The notes: a model not told the origin generated them from the letters alone. A DNA stretch of 64,000 nt from Paenibacillus sp. Root444D2 (GCF_001426375.1 NZ_LMEO01000045.1:1-64000); one strand, 5' to 3'; shown: positions 34,128 to 42,881, counted from the stretch's first letter. Numbers and translations: made by a program.

Positions 34128-34688
34128 TTAGTTTTGATTATGATGCTTCGGATATACGGCTACAGCTTCGATCTCTATTAGCCAATCAGAGTTAACCAGT
34201 CCTGCCACACCAACCGTAGAGCGAGCTGGCTTAACCGGATTCGCTTCATTGCCAAAAAATTGCACATAAGCATCGAACCAGCCTTGATAGTCAAACTTGC
34301 CCTCTTTGGCCGCATCCGCTGTAAGATAGACACGGAGATAAGTGACGTCAGCCAAAGTCAATCCCTTATCCTTCAATTGCTTCTCTATCTCTTTAAGTAT
34401 TCCGGTACCTTGCATTTTAGTATCGCCATAGCGCTCATAAATCGTTTTCCCCTCTTTATTAAGAACAGGCGGCACCGTTCCGCTTGTGAATAAGTAAGAA
34501 GAGTCTGCAGGTACGGACACTCCGGCAGAGATCGAGGACGCTGGGTTACCATAGAATTCCACTTCATTAATTGGCTCTGATGGGTATTTACTAGTTTTTT
34601 CCGTTCCGGCTGCATAGGCGCTGACACATATGAGGCATGATCCTAATGTGACGGCTGCCATGGTTTTCACTTTCTTCGTTATCATCAT
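34128..34688 (-). CDS. Secreted RidA/YjgF-family protein
   Basis: A 186-residue protein with an N-terminal Sec-type signal peptide (TMAAVTLGSCLICVSAYAAG, cleavage probably after AYA) followed by a RidA domain. Family segments are YGDTKMQGTGILKEIEKQLKDKGLTLADVTYLRVYLT and RSTVGVAGLVNSDWLIEIEAVA; the conserved Arg (ARSTVGV) that binds the carboxylate of imines in active RidA is present. Cytosolic RidA hydrolyses reactive enamines and imines. A secreted copy next to a secreted amine oxidase, whose direct product is an imine, makes functional sense: it would hydrolyse the imine outside the cell. Confidence 0.85.
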   Translation of the reverse strand: MMITKKVKTMAAVTLGSCLICVSAYAAGTEKTSKYPSEPINEVEFYGNPASSISAGVSVPADSSYLFTSGTVPPVLNKEGKTIYERYGDTKMQGTGILKEIEKQLKDKGLTLADVTYLRVYLTADAAKEGKFDYQGWFDAYVQFFGNEANPVKPARSTVGVAGLVNSDWLIEIEAVAVYPKHHNQN

Positions 34689-34708
34689 CGTTCATCGCTC
34701 CTCATCAT

Positions 34709-36316
34709 CTACTCTTTCATTACGCGCTCATGAATTTCAGTAACCACTTTCCTTGCGGATTCAATCGCCCCTGCCTGCCAAGCGGTAATATAGCTAATAT
34801 GCTCCCCAGCCAAATAAATGCGACCGTCCGGCTTACACAAGGTAGGGTAATACGTTTTGCGGTCATCAGCCGTATACGAAGCCCATCCGCCTTGATTATA
34901 TTTGATCTTCTTCCAATCTACGGAGAAAGAGGCCTCGAACTCTTTATAATATTGCGGATGAATTTTCGCCCCTTGGCTTAATGCGTAGTCTTCCCTTTGG
35001 GCAGGTGTCATTTTACCAATCTTGTCAGCGTTACCCCCGAATGCATAATAACCTAAGAGGAGTCCCTTTTTGGCAAAATAATCAGTCGGCGGGTAATAAA
35101 TACTGGAAATGTCCATATTGGTCAGTGAGCTTCCGCCAAAAATAAACTCATCTTCCTCCCAGAATCTACGTTTAAACTGGAGCCCAATTTTACCGGCGGA
35201 TGCGTAGTTAATTTTAGAAATAGCCGTCGACATGTCTGCGGAGAAATCGGCCTTAATATCCTTAAGGACAGACAAAGGAATCGTACAGATACAAAAGTCT
35301 CCGGCAGCTTCCTTGCTGGCGCCGCTATTCAAGTCCTTATACAGGATACGAACACCGTCGGAGGATTGCTTAATTTCTTGTACTTCTGCATGGAATTCAA
35401 TTCGGTCCCCCACTCGCTTCTCAAACGCTTTAGCAATTTGGTCCATCCCGCCTACCGGATGAAACATCATCATTTGTTGATCATAACTGTATTCGCTGCT
35501 AAAAAATTGCCCAAAACCGGAATTTATGATCGCTTTTAAACTAAATGGATCTCTACGTACGCCCGCGTCGAATTTACCGCCTGGCTCCTCGTTATACCCT
35601 GCTCTTTCCGAACCTTTATAGAACAGATCTGCGTTCAAATCCCCTTCGGTTTTCAAATAAGTGACAAGCTTAGCTTTTTCTTCTGTTGTAAGAGGGAGAT
35701 CCAGTGCTTTCTGATTTACCGCTTTAGCTAGCATTTCGGCGACATAGCCCCTAACATCTGCCTTCGCTTGGCGCTTCGGAACTTTCACACCCGACAATTC
35801 GCCCACATTTTCGTTATAATAGTAGCCGCTCTCGTTCACATTGTTGAAGGGCTCGATCGCGACACCAAATTTACGCGCATATTCCAACGTTACATGAAAC
35901 TGGGGTATCCGCATCGGTCCCGCATTAAAATACATCCCATTATCAAAGCGTGCAACCTGCTTGCTGCCACCTATTTCCGAAACAGTCGTACCTCTGCGAA
36001 CCGTCCAAGCTCTACCGCCGGAACGAGCTCTCGCTTCTAAAATTGTGCACTGATATCCGGCCATTCCCAGCTCGTAGGCAGCCGTCATACCGGCTATCCC
36101 TGCGCCTAGAATGATCACCTTTTTCCCGTTGCGGTTCGTTGAAGTGAGATCCCTGCCTGAAGGCGGAGTATAATCTGCCGCTTTCATCGTTTCTGGGGAT
36201 AAGAGCCCCAGAGTCCCCATAACACTAAAGAGTGCGGCTGACCCTCCTATTTTGCCGACAGTAGTCAAAAATTGTCTGCGTGTAATTTGATCTTCTTTGA
36301 TCGGTGTCTTCTCCAT
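34709..36316 (-). CDS. Tat-exported flavin monoamine oxidase family protein
   Basis: A 535-residue FAD amine oxidase. The N-terminus has a twin-arginine signal, ITRRQFLTTVGKIGGSAALFSVMGTLGLL, so it is exported folded with its cofactor. The dinucleotide motif KVIILGAGIAGMTAAYELGMAGY and EARARSGGRAWTVRRG follow near residue 68, and GRIYLAGEHISYITAWQAGAIESA closes the FAD site near 510. It resembles L-amino-acid oxidase/monoamine oxidase enzymes, releasing ammonia and peroxide. Its genes tatA (same unit) and tatC (divergent) form a dedicated-looking Tat pair. GAGGAG precedes the ATG, and GlnR/TnrA-type boxes lie upstream. Confidence 0.9.
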   Translation of the reverse strand: MEKTPIKEDQITRRQFLTTVGKIGGSAALFSVMGTLGLLSPETMKAADYTPPSGRDLTSTNRNGKKVIILGAGIAGMTAAYELGMAGYQCTILEARARSGGRAWTVRRGTTVSEIGGSKQVARFDNGMYFNAGPMRIPQFHVTLEYARKFGVAIEPFNNVNESGYYYNENVGELSGVKVPKRQAKADVRGYVAEMLAKAVNQKALDLPLTTEEKAKLVTYLKTEGDLNADLFYKGSERAGYNEEPGGKFDAGVRRDPFSLKAIINSGFGQFFSSEYSYDQQMMMFHPVGGMDQIAKAFEKRVGDRIEFHAEVQEIKQSSDGVRILYKDLNSGASKEAAGDFCICTIPLSVLKDIKADFSADMSTAISKINYASAGKIGLQFKRRFWEEDEFIFGGSSLTNMDISSIYYPPTDYFAKKGLLLGYYAFGGNADKIGKMTPAQREDYALSQGAKIHPQYYKEFEASFSVDWKKIKYNQGGWASYTADDRKTYYPTLCKPDGRIYLAGEHISYITAWQAGAIESARKVVTEIHERVMKE

Positions 36317-36393
36317 GCTCCCATCTCCTCGTTCAAGTTTGGATAAACCGCACCTTAAACGTACCAGTAGGACATGTATTAGTCACTAATATG

Positions 36394-36410
36394 TGTTAGG
36401 TTATATTACA
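36394..36410. promoter_or_regulatory. GlnR/TnrA-type box 1
   Basis: TGTTAGGTTATATTACA fits the TGTNAN7TNACA consensus of the nitrogen regulators GlnR and TnrA exactly. It is 78 bases from the amine oxidase ATG. A separate 15-bp palindrome, TATTAGTCACTAATA, lies next to it at 36377-36391. Confidence 0.75.
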
Positions 36411-36499
36411 TAAATATTACTTATATCGGGATAAAAATTGGTTATTTGATCAGATATAGGCATGGTGATAGAGTTAACTTGTAACAAATGTCATGTAAA

Positions 36500-36516
36500 T
36501 GTTAATCTATCTAACA
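36500..36516. promoter_or_regulatory. GlnR/TnrA-type box 2
   Basis: TGTTAATCTATCTAACA is a second exact fit to TGTNAN7TNACA. It ends six bases before the AGGAGG of the TnrA-like gene, so bound protein would block that gene, suggesting autoregulation. Confidence 0.75.
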
Positions 36517-36534
36517 TGTCTAGGAGGTTGGATG

Positions 36535-36768
36535 ATGTCGATGACGAAGAAGAAAGTGATTCAAATTGGTGTGGTAAGTGAATTAACCGGGTTATCGGAG
36601 AGGCAGATTCGTTATTACGAAGATCGCAAACTTATTTTCCCAGAGAGAAGTAAAGGAGGCGTTCGTAAATATTCATTTGAGGATATTCAGACCATCATGG
36701 AGATCCACACGAAGCTGATGGACGGCTTCCACACCGTTGAGCTTAAGCGCATGCTAGCGGGATCTTAA
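36535..36768 (+). CDS. Short TnrA/GlnR-like MerR-family regulator
   Basis: A 77-residue protein beginning MSMTKKKVIQIGVV. It matches the DNA-binding domain of TnrA closely by recall (IGVVSELTGLSERQIRYYEDRKLIFPERS...RKYSFEDIQTIMEI). It stops at LKRMLAGS. Bacillus TnrA continues for about 30 more residues, the tail that binds feedback-inhibited glutamine synthetase, and GlnR has its own longer tail; neither is present here. The start is set by AGGAGG at 36523-36528; the ATG at 36532 is also possible. It is followed by tatC after 38 bases. Its own presumed binding sites lie upstream. Confidence 0.85.
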   Translation: MSMTKKKVIQIGVVSELTGLSERQIRYYEDRKLIFPERSKGGVRKYSFEDIQTIMEIHTKLMDGFHTVELKRMLAGS

Positions 36769-36806
36769 GTCAATGACGATCATACATAGCTTTGGAGGTG
36801 TTTTCC

Positions 36807-37565
36807 ATGCCAATAAAAGAAATGATGTCTCTCGTTGAACATCTGTCCGAACTGCGAACACGTATTATTCGAGTTCTAATCGTCATAATCCTTACGATGA
36901 TTGCCGGCTTTCTTGCCGCCCAGAAGCTCCTCCTGTACTTGAAGCAAACACCCCCGGCATCCGACATGACATGGCATGTATTTTCCCCCATGGATAGTAT
37001 TCGCCTCTATATGATGATTGCGTTCGCGATATCCCTAACGGTCACTTTGCCTTTTATCCTCTATCAGATCTGGGGATTCGTTAAACAAGGCCTAACGAAG
37101 GAGGAGCAGTCAGCCACACTCCGTTATATTCCTTATACCGTCCTGTGTTTTATCATCGGTTTAACCTTTGCCTACTTCGTTGTTTTCCCCATGTGCATGA
37201 CGTTCACTACCCAAATTTCCGATAATCTTGGATTAACCCCGACGTACGGTGTTGCCCAATATTTTAGTTTCATGCTGAACATTGTGCTGCCTTTGTCGAT
37301 TGCCTTCGAACTCCCCATCGTCGTCATGTTTCTAACTAGACTAAAACTGCTGAATCCAAAGCTCCTGAACAAATTTCGCAGATACGCTTATATCGTTCTG
37401 GTTATATTAGCTAGCCTAATTTCACCGCCTGATCTCATCTCACATCTGATGGTGGCCATCCCCTTATTTGCTTTATATGAAATCAGCGTCGTGCTATCAC
37501 GTTTCGTCTTCAACGGACAAATGAAGGAGCTAAGCAAACTGAATGTTGAGTCCGGAGCCTCTTAA
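36807..37565 (+). CDS. tatC: Twin-arginine translocase subunit TatC
   Basis: A 252-residue TatC with six membrane helices. The N-terminal MSLVEHLSELRTRIIR is diagnostic, as are FSPMDSIRLYMMIAF and FELPIVVMFLTRL. TatC is the receptor for twin-arginine signals. The ATG at 36807 follows GGAGG at good spacing; the track-length frame from 36792 starts inside that site. It pairs with tatA and the Tat-exported amine oxidase on the opposite strand. Confidence 0.93.
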   Translation: MPIKEMMSLVEHLSELRTRIIRVLIVIILTMIAGFLAAQKLLLYLKQTPPASDMTWHVFSPMDSIRLYMMIAFAISLTVTLPFILYQIWGFVKQGLTKEEQSATLRYIPYTVLCFIIGLTFAYFVVFPMCMTFTTQISDNLGLTPTYGVAQYFSFMLNIVLPLSIAFELPIVVMFLTRLKLLNPKLLNKFRRYAYIVLVILASLISPPDLISHLMVAIPLFALYEISVVLSRFVFNGQMKELSKLNVESGAS

Positions 37566-37645
37566 AATAGGGCTTCCCTATCATTGCCTATCATCCGCTT
37601 TTGGGATATATTTACGACATAAATCGCTTCCCAAAAAGGAGAACT

Positions 37646-38533
37646 ATGCGGATTGAACAACTTCTCTATATCATTGAAATCAATCAAACCGGTTCGATCT
37701 CACTAGCTGCCGAAAAGCTTCATGTCTCCCAACCAAATATCAGTCAGGCTATCGTGAGTCTGGAGGAAGAGCTTGGGGTGAAGCTATTTAAGCGTTCGCG
37801 CTTCGGAGCCATTCCTACGGAAGATGGGAAATTAATTATAAGCAAAGCGGAAGAGATCATAAAAAAAGTAGAGGAACTCCGAGAGACGGCAGGTTTTCAT
37901 TCCAATCAGCTCTCAGGGTTCCTTTCCATCGCATCTGTGCCTAGCCTATGCTTGAGTGTTTTACCCTCAACTTTGGCGATTTTCAAAGCAAAACATGCTG
38001 GTGTAGAGCTTGAAATGTTGGAACTTGATTATCCGCAAATTAAACAAGAAGTCCAAAGCGGTAAAGTAGATATTGGTCTAATCGCCGTATCCCGGAATTA
38101 TGAAGAGCCGAATAAACAATTGATCACTGAGACGTTGATGGACAGCAGAGTGATGGCATGCGTGGGGAAAAACTCCCCACTGTCTCTTCGCCAAAGCATC
38201 TCCATAGAAGAACTTGTTCATCAACCGATCCTCCTGAATTCTGAGTATCTGATAAGTAAATTAAAAAAATATGGAGAGCCGAATATTTTATTTAAGCTAG
38301 GGAATTCAGAGGCTGCAAAACGAGTGATTGCCGAAGGAATTGCTATTGGATTTTATACGGAAATCGGTCTGAAATACGACCCCTATGTCCAAACAGGCAG
38401 TATTGTTGCATTAGAGATCACCGGAGAGGATATGGATATTTCCTTCTGCTCTCTACGTCTAAAGAATCGCCATCAGTCCCTGCCCTCCAAAGAGTTTACA
38501 AAAGAACTGAAAACAATTATTGCCACAATTTGA
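37646..38533 (+). CDS. LysR-family transcriptional regulator
   Basis: A 295-residue LysR regulator starting MRIEQLLYIIEINQTGSISLAAEKLHVSQPNISQAIVSLEEELG, with AAAGGAG upstream of the ATG at 37646. The sensor domain starts near residue 90 (GFLSIASVPSLCLSVLPSTL). It overlaps the 3' end of the converging permease gene by 17 bases. Control of the neighbouring permease or of the amine oxidase genes is possible but not shown. Confidence 0.85.
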   Translation: MRIEQLLYIIEINQTGSISLAAEKLHVSQPNISQAIVSLEEELGVKLFKRSRFGAIPTEDGKLIISKAEEIIKKVEELRETAGFHSNQLSGFLSIASVPSLCLSVLPSTLAIFKAKHAGVELEMLELDYPQIKQEVQSGKVDIGLIAVSRNYEEPNKQLITETLMDSRVMACVGKNSPLSLRQSISIEELVHQPILLNSEYLISKLKKYGEPNILFKLGNSEAAKRVIAEGIAIGFYTEIGLKYDPYVQTGSIVALEITGEDMDISFCSLRLKNRHQSLPSKEFTKELKTIIATI

Positions 38534-39878
38534 TATCACGACTATCATTTGCAACTGCCTTTGAAGCATGTTTATTTATTCGGCGTTTGCCTACAATCAT
38601 CACATAAACGATGCTTGCTGCGAAAAGCACCATGTTACCTACAATTAATGGAGCCGACAATCGGCTGAGGAGTAAATAGCCTTGAAAGGCCAGTAAACCA
38701 ACGGCAATGATGACGATGGTGTAAAGCAGACTCGGCTTCATAGTGAAAGGTGCATTGCGATAAAGCTCAGGGCACTTGCGTGGAAGTTGTACGGCAGAAA
38801 GAACGGGGAAAATGCTTGAAATGAGTAAAATACCAACCCCTAGCTGGGATATCGTGGTCAACGATACTCCTGTCACAATGGGTATAACCCCAAGCAAATA
38901 GTAAAACGTGAGCAGCCAATGCGGTGTACCATACCTTCGATTAACGGCGCCGAACGATGCTGGGAGCCAACCATCGCGACATGCTACCAGCATCCCCCTC
39001 GTCACCCAGGAAAATGTCACATTAAGTGTAGAAGCCAGAGCAAACATGGCCCCTCCTATGATAAAAAATAGGAACAATGGATTGGGCAGTATCGTCCTCG
39101 CCACATCTGAAAGCGACTCTCCTGCAACATCAGAAATCGGCAGCACTCCGGTTGCTACGATGCCAATGCCTATATAAAGCAAGGCAACTATGCCACTACT
39201 GATGAAAATGGCAAGCGGAATATCTCTCTGCGGCCTCTTCATTTCGCCTCCGAGCTCAACTACGGCATAAGCACCTCCAGACGCAAAAGATGTGATGCCA
39301 ACCGCTGTAAGAAAGCTCCACATGCCCTGAGGAAAAAACGCTGAGGGATGAAACACCGTATAGTCGACCTTCGAAATTCCCCATACGATGAAAACAAGAA
39401 GTGACAGCAGCTTAATCGCTACGAGCCCCTTTCCTAAGGATGACATGAACTTGATGCCAAACAGATTAATGAGATAGAAGAAAGTCAGCACAATGAAAGC
39501 AACAAGCATGATCGGCGTACCGGGCATAATTCCCTGCAAATATTGAGCGAATGAAATGGCATACACAGCGATGGTCAAATGACCGAATGTGAAAAGGATT
39601 AGATAGACAAACCCTGCATTCGGAGAAAGTAAACGACTCGTGTATGTGTACATGCCTCCAGTTGTAGGAAGAACTGAGCCTAATACGGCAAGAGGAATCG
39701 TGATGATCAGCATAAAAACAGAGGAAAACACGAAAGCCAGCGGTACACCAATCCCTGTTAATGCAATAGCGATGCCAGTTATTGACATAATACCTGCTCC
39801 AATGATTTGTCCAAGGGCAATACCAATCGAATCTCGCAAGCCTAACACCTTCTTCAATTCCCCTTCTTCATTCACCAT
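38517..39878 (-). CDS. APC-family amino acid/amine permease
   Basis: A permease of about 453 residues with twelve membrane helices. The first helix motif SIGIALGQIIGAGIMSITGIAIAL is typical of the APC superfamily, and GGEMKRPQRDIPLAIFISSGIVALLY is the family loop after helix 6. Substrate unknown; amino acids or amines are usual. Start is uncertain: GGGAGG lies eleven bases before the ATG at 39878 and five before a TTG at 39884; an ATG at 39911 has no ribosome binding site. Confidence 0.85.
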   Translation of the reverse strand: MVNEEGELKKVLGLRDSIGIALGQIIGAGIMSITGIAIALTGIGVPLAFVFSSVFMLIITIPLAVLGSVLPTTGGMYTYTSRLLSPNAGFVYLILFTFGHLTIAVYAISFAQYLQGIMPGTPIMLVAFIVLTFFYLINLFGIKFMSSLGKGLVAIKLLSLLVFIVWGISKVDYTVFHPSAFFPQGMWSFLTAVGITSFASGGAYAVVELGGEMKRPQRDIPLAIFISSGIVALLYIGIGIVATGVLPISDVAGESLSDVARTILPNPLFLFFIIGGAMFALASTLNVTFSWVTRGMLVACRDGWLPASFGAVNRRYGTPHWLLTFYYLLGVIPIVTGVSLTTISQLGVGILLISSIFPVLSAVQLPRKCPELYRNAPFTMKPSLLYTIVIIAVGLLAFQGYLLLSRLSAPLIVGNMVLFAASIVYVMIVGKRRINKHASKAVANDSRDIKLWQ

Positions 39879-40104
39879 TTTCAACAGCGCCTCCCTCTCA
39901 ACTCCACTCATACATCTATACTCTCATCTTCTGCATAAGCCAAGTATTCCCTGCTTCTTCATGAAAATAAAGTTAATAATTATTTATTGTAAACAGTCAT
40001 AATCGATCTTTATTCCACATAGAGTATATAGTTGCTTATTGCTGAAAGCCGAATGAAAGTTTACTGAAATCCAATTTACACACTTGAAGGGATGCTGATT
40101 TCGT

Positions 40105-40590
40105 ATTATTACATTAGAACAAATTCATTTTATCGAAACTCGCTGTATCAATCCGCAAGATGCCATCATCGTTCGTTTACTCACAGAGGGTATTGCCTCT
40201 CACGAAATTGTTTATTTGAAAAAGAACTCATTAGATACCAAAAATCAAATGCTAACTGTTACAGACGCTATGGGTGCAAAGAGGCAAGTACAAATTACAC
40301 GAGCATGTGCTGAACTGTATCAAAGCGCTCTTGCGCAAACGAAGTACATAGTCAACTACGGAGAACTTCCCAATAAACAATTGATAACCGATCTTCGAAA
40401 TAGCGATTTTCTCATCAAGGTGGGCATGCGAGATTTCATTGCAAATCGCAGTATGATCACAGAGATGGATTCCGTTATTTTGCGAACGATATATATGAGG
40501 CTTCGGCGATTAGCTGACTTTTTCTCAACACCGGAACTCACGTATTTAACGACTGGAAAACTTGAATTTAAACAATTAGCACATGCATAA
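40105..40590 (+). CDS. Hypothetical protein with non-standard or frameshifted start
   Basis: The frame is open from a TGA at 40096 to TAA at 40590. Its first 37 codons (from 40105, ITLEQIHFIETRCINPQDAII) read like real protein, but they hold no ATG, GTG or TTG; the first TTG is at 40216, without a good ribosome binding site. GAAGGGATG upstream would suit either an ATT start at 40105 or the out-of-frame ATG at 40092, which would need a frameshift. The 161-residue product is soluble, with a helical C-terminal half (DSVILRTIYMRLRRLADFF). I do not recognise a family. Confidence 0.5.
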   Translation: MITLEQIHFIETRCINPQDAIIVRLLTEGIASHEIVYLKKNSLDTKNQMLTVTDAMGAKRQVQITRACAELYQSALAQTKYIVNYGELPNKQLITDLRNSDFLIKVGMRDFIANRSMITEMDSVILRTIYMRLRRLADFFSTPELTYLTTGKLEFKQLAHA

Positions 40591-40648
40591 TGGATGGATG
40601 CGAAGGCTCTTAGCGCCTCTTATTATGGAAACTAACGTTGAAATGAAT

Positions 40649-40697
40649 AGAGGCTGTCCCTCCGGTAATCATCCTACCGTTGGTGACAGCCTCTTTT
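40649..40697 (+). terminator. Terminator after the hypothetical gene
   Basis: GAGGCTGTC pairs with GACAGCCTC around an inner GGTA/TACC stem and is followed by TTTTT. It may also stop spo0M transcription from the other strand. Confidence 0.85.
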
Positions 40698-40703
40698 TAT
40701 GTA

Positions 40704-41516
40704 TTACTCCAACAACTCGTCGAAGATCCCCCTGAACTGATCCGCTACTGAGGAAGAACCTTCTTCCAACTCTTCTAGATTGAAAAAGTAGCGATGATGA
40801 GACTCATCCGTATCCAACATATCCGAAAGAAATTCTTTGAAACCACGCGTTTTACGATCGAACTCTAGGATAATCTCTACACCGTCCTTATCCGGGTAGA
40901 AGATGAGTTCAAGTTCATCCACCGAGCTGCGGTACTCGCCATTTTGATTAGGAACAAATTCAAACTTTTGAATAAACGGTAAATGATAATCTCGTTGTAA
41001 ATAATACTCATTCTCCGCTTGATGCAAATGAAATCCCATTTCTTCCAGAGCTTCAAAAATAACCGCAGTATGCGGATGTGCCTGAACTTCAATATCATCA
41101 CGATCCGAAGGATCAACCGCATTATCAATATCCAAGCCTGTGCGCACCCAGATCGGGCTGACACCGATTGAGATTGGCGTTTCATGCGGCAGTACGAACT
41201 CAAAAGGAATTTCAATTGTTTCCCCCGGCGCAATCACGAGGCTTTCACCAAGCAGTATATTGGCAATAACGATGGTTTCATTCTCCATACGAGTTTCAGT
41301 TCGCCCATCGCGATTAGCATCTATCTCCACAGGCTTCTTATATTCCGTCATGATTTGAAAGTAGATTTTATCCACCTTCTGCTCCACTTTTCCGCCTTTG
41401 GCAATAACGACCCCTTCAACCATCTCCCCCGGAATAAAATCCTCCGTATGAAACTGCGTGTCGATATCGATGTTCCCAATCCCAACGCGTGCTAACATTT
41501 TCTTGAAAAATGCCAT
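40704..41516 (-). CDS. spo0M: Spo0M-like sporulation-control protein
   Basis: A 270-residue arrestin-fold protein of the Spo0M family; Bacillus subtilis Spo0M (about 258 residues) affects sporulation and cell division. The start MAFFKKMLARVGIGNIDIDTQF, the segments FIPGEMVEGVVIAKGG, VDKIYFQIMTEYKK and FELDIDNAVDPSDRDDIEV-like LDIDNAVDPSDRDD are typical. The ATG at 41516 is preferred over the frame start at 41558, with GGGGGA upstream. It follows the ATPase gene by 19 bases. Confidence 0.88.
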   Translation of the reverse strand: MAFFKKMLARVGIGNIDIDTQFHTEDFIPGEMVEGVVIAKGGKVEQKVDKIYFQIMTEYKKPVEIDANRDGRTETRMENETIVIANILLGESLVIAPGETIEIPFEFVLPHETPISIGVSPIWVRTGLDIDNAVDPSDRDDIEVQAHPHTAVIFEALEEMGFHLHQAENEYYLQRDYHLPFIQKFEFVPNQNGEYRSSVDELELIFYPDKDGVEIILEFDRKTRGFKEFLSDMLDTDESHHRYFFNLEELEEGSSSVADQFRGIFDELLE

Positions 41517-41535
41517 TTCTGATTCCCCCAGTTGC

Positions 41536-42291
41536 TTAATTGTTAATGTCTTCCTCAAACAAAGCCCGAAAATAGCGCTCTCTGTGATTTAAAAAGTCTC
41601 TCGTCAGAGTAAAATGATCTGTATCTTCATACGCGATTGGTTCAATCGTCGTTTCAGAAAATTGTAGAATCTTCGCGTTTGGGTACGCCATCAAAATCGG
41701 AGAATGAGTAGCGATGATAAACTGCGCTTGGCCCAACTGCTCCAATTCCCATATCATTCGCAAGAATGCTAATTGGTTTTGCGGGGATAAGGCCGACTCT
41801 GGCTCATCTAAGAGATATAATCCCTTACCGCTTAATCTATTTTTCAAAAAAGTTAAAAAGGCTTGTCCGTGCGACTGCTGATTCAACGATTTCCCACCAT
41901 AAGGTGCATACGCTGATTGCCCTACGTAGGGGTCTTTCGAGAGTTCATCAATATAACCGGCAAACGTATCAAATGTCTCGGCACGGAAAAAGAACCCCTC
42001 CTTAACCCTAGGGAGCCAAGACAGCCGCATAATACTCGCTAAAGATACATCGTCTTTTTCCTTCGAAATCGTTAAATCCTTGCCGCCTACAACGCTGAAT
42101 CCGCAAGATACGCCAATTGCCTCAAGTAAAGTAGACTTCCCTGACCCATTATTGCCAATAAAAAATGTGACGTTAGATTCAAAATTGTATTCATTGAAGG
42201 ATTGAATGGTTGGTATTTGGTATGGAAATTGTTCTCTATCCTCTGGTTTCAACTGGGACCAATCCAGGGAAATTCTTTTTAAGAATGGCAT
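41536..42291 (-). CDS. ABC/SMC-like AAA-family ATPase
   Basis: A 251-residue soluble ATPase. Walker A is FIGNNGSGKSTLLEAIG near residue 45, Walker B is LYLLDEPESALSPQNQ near 160, and the H-loop is IIATHSPILMAY. The ABC signature is replaced by a segment SLNQQSHGQAF, as in OLD/RecF-type stand-alone ATPases. No partner gene for a defence system or for DNA repair is evident next to it; it precedes spo0M. Confidence 0.8.
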   Translation of the reverse strand: MPFLKRISLDWSQLKPEDREQFPYQIPTIQSFNEYNFESNVTFFIGNNGSGKSTLLEAIGVSCGFSVVGGKDLTISKEKDDVSLASIMRLSWLPRVKEGFFFRAETFDTFAGYIDELSKDPYVGQSAYAPYGGKSLNQQSHGQAFLTFLKNRLSGKGLYLLDEPESALSPQNQLAFLRMIWELEQLGQAQFIIATHSPILMAYPNAKILQFSETTIEPIAYEDTDHFTLTRDFLNHRERYFRALFEEDINN

Positions 42292-42306
42292 TTGAGCTTC
42301 CTTTCT

Positions 42307-42396
42307 TTACACGATCAGAAACGAGGTTGGTTCCACATACGTCGTCTTTCCACTTCCGGCGCCTCCAGAGATGCCTATGCCAAGAGGTTTTTTCAT
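42307..42396 (-). pseudogene. Remnant of a P-loop kinase gene
   Basis: A 29-codon frame, starting MKKPLGIGISGGAGSGKTTY, carries a perfect Walker A motif of the uridine kinase/phosphoribulokinase type and then stops eleven codons later at TAA. There is no ribosome binding site. It looks like the 5' end of a kinase or ATPase gene whose remainder has been lost. Confidence 0.5.
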
Positions 42397-42404
42397 GCTT
42401 GTTG

Positions 42405-42881
42405 TCATTCACGATTTTTCTTAATTGAAAGTATACACCCCAACATTCCTGAAAGGGCTATCCCAAAAACAAAGCTATTTACATTGAAAAAAATGGTGTT
42501 TGTATACTGATTGAACCATCCCCACCTATAAATAATTGAATTCGAACTGTTAGGTCCTCCATTCAGTGTATCAAGATGCCATTTGACTTCATTGATCTCT
42601 CCTAAAACACAAAAAACTAGGAGTAAGCTTATAAAAAAGATGATCAAACCTTTTTTTATCCTAGTTACACGCTTAACGTTATAAAAAAACATCGAAGTCA
42701 TAACTAGCAACACTGCATATATGGGAATTGCAACAAGTATGATGATGATCGCGGGATTACCATTCCCTGAAATTGCGCCACTTGGCCTTGCTCTAAATGT
42801 CATTAGGTCTATCAAATAAAAAATTGAAGCACTAATGAACAAAAAAGTGAGTAACCAAAAATAAAAAGAACTACGTCTCAT
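42405..42881 (-). CDS. Membrane protein with four helices, unknown function
   Basis: A 158-residue protein with four predicted membrane helices, at about 5-25 (SFYFWLLTFLFISASIFYLI), 43-66, 77-95 (GLIIFFISLLLVFCVLGEI) and 128-152. No family recognised. Its ATG overlaps the stop of the P-loop remnant upstream (ATGA), which hints at earlier translational coupling. It is flanked on both sides by gene remnants. Confidence 0.6.
   Translation of the reverse strand: MRRSSFYFWLLTFLFISASIFYLIDLMTFRARPSGAISGNGNPAIIIILVAIPIYAVLLVMTSMFFYNVKRVTRIKKGLIIFFISLLLVFCVLGEINEVKWHLDTLNGGPNSSNSIIYRWGWFNQYTNTIFFNVNSFVFGIALSGMLGCILSIKKNRE

Noticed and set aside
41536..42881. A phage-defence system made of the ATPase and the membrane protein
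   Set aside because: No nuclease or effector domain in either protein, and gene remnants lie between them; the ATPase is closer to spo0M.
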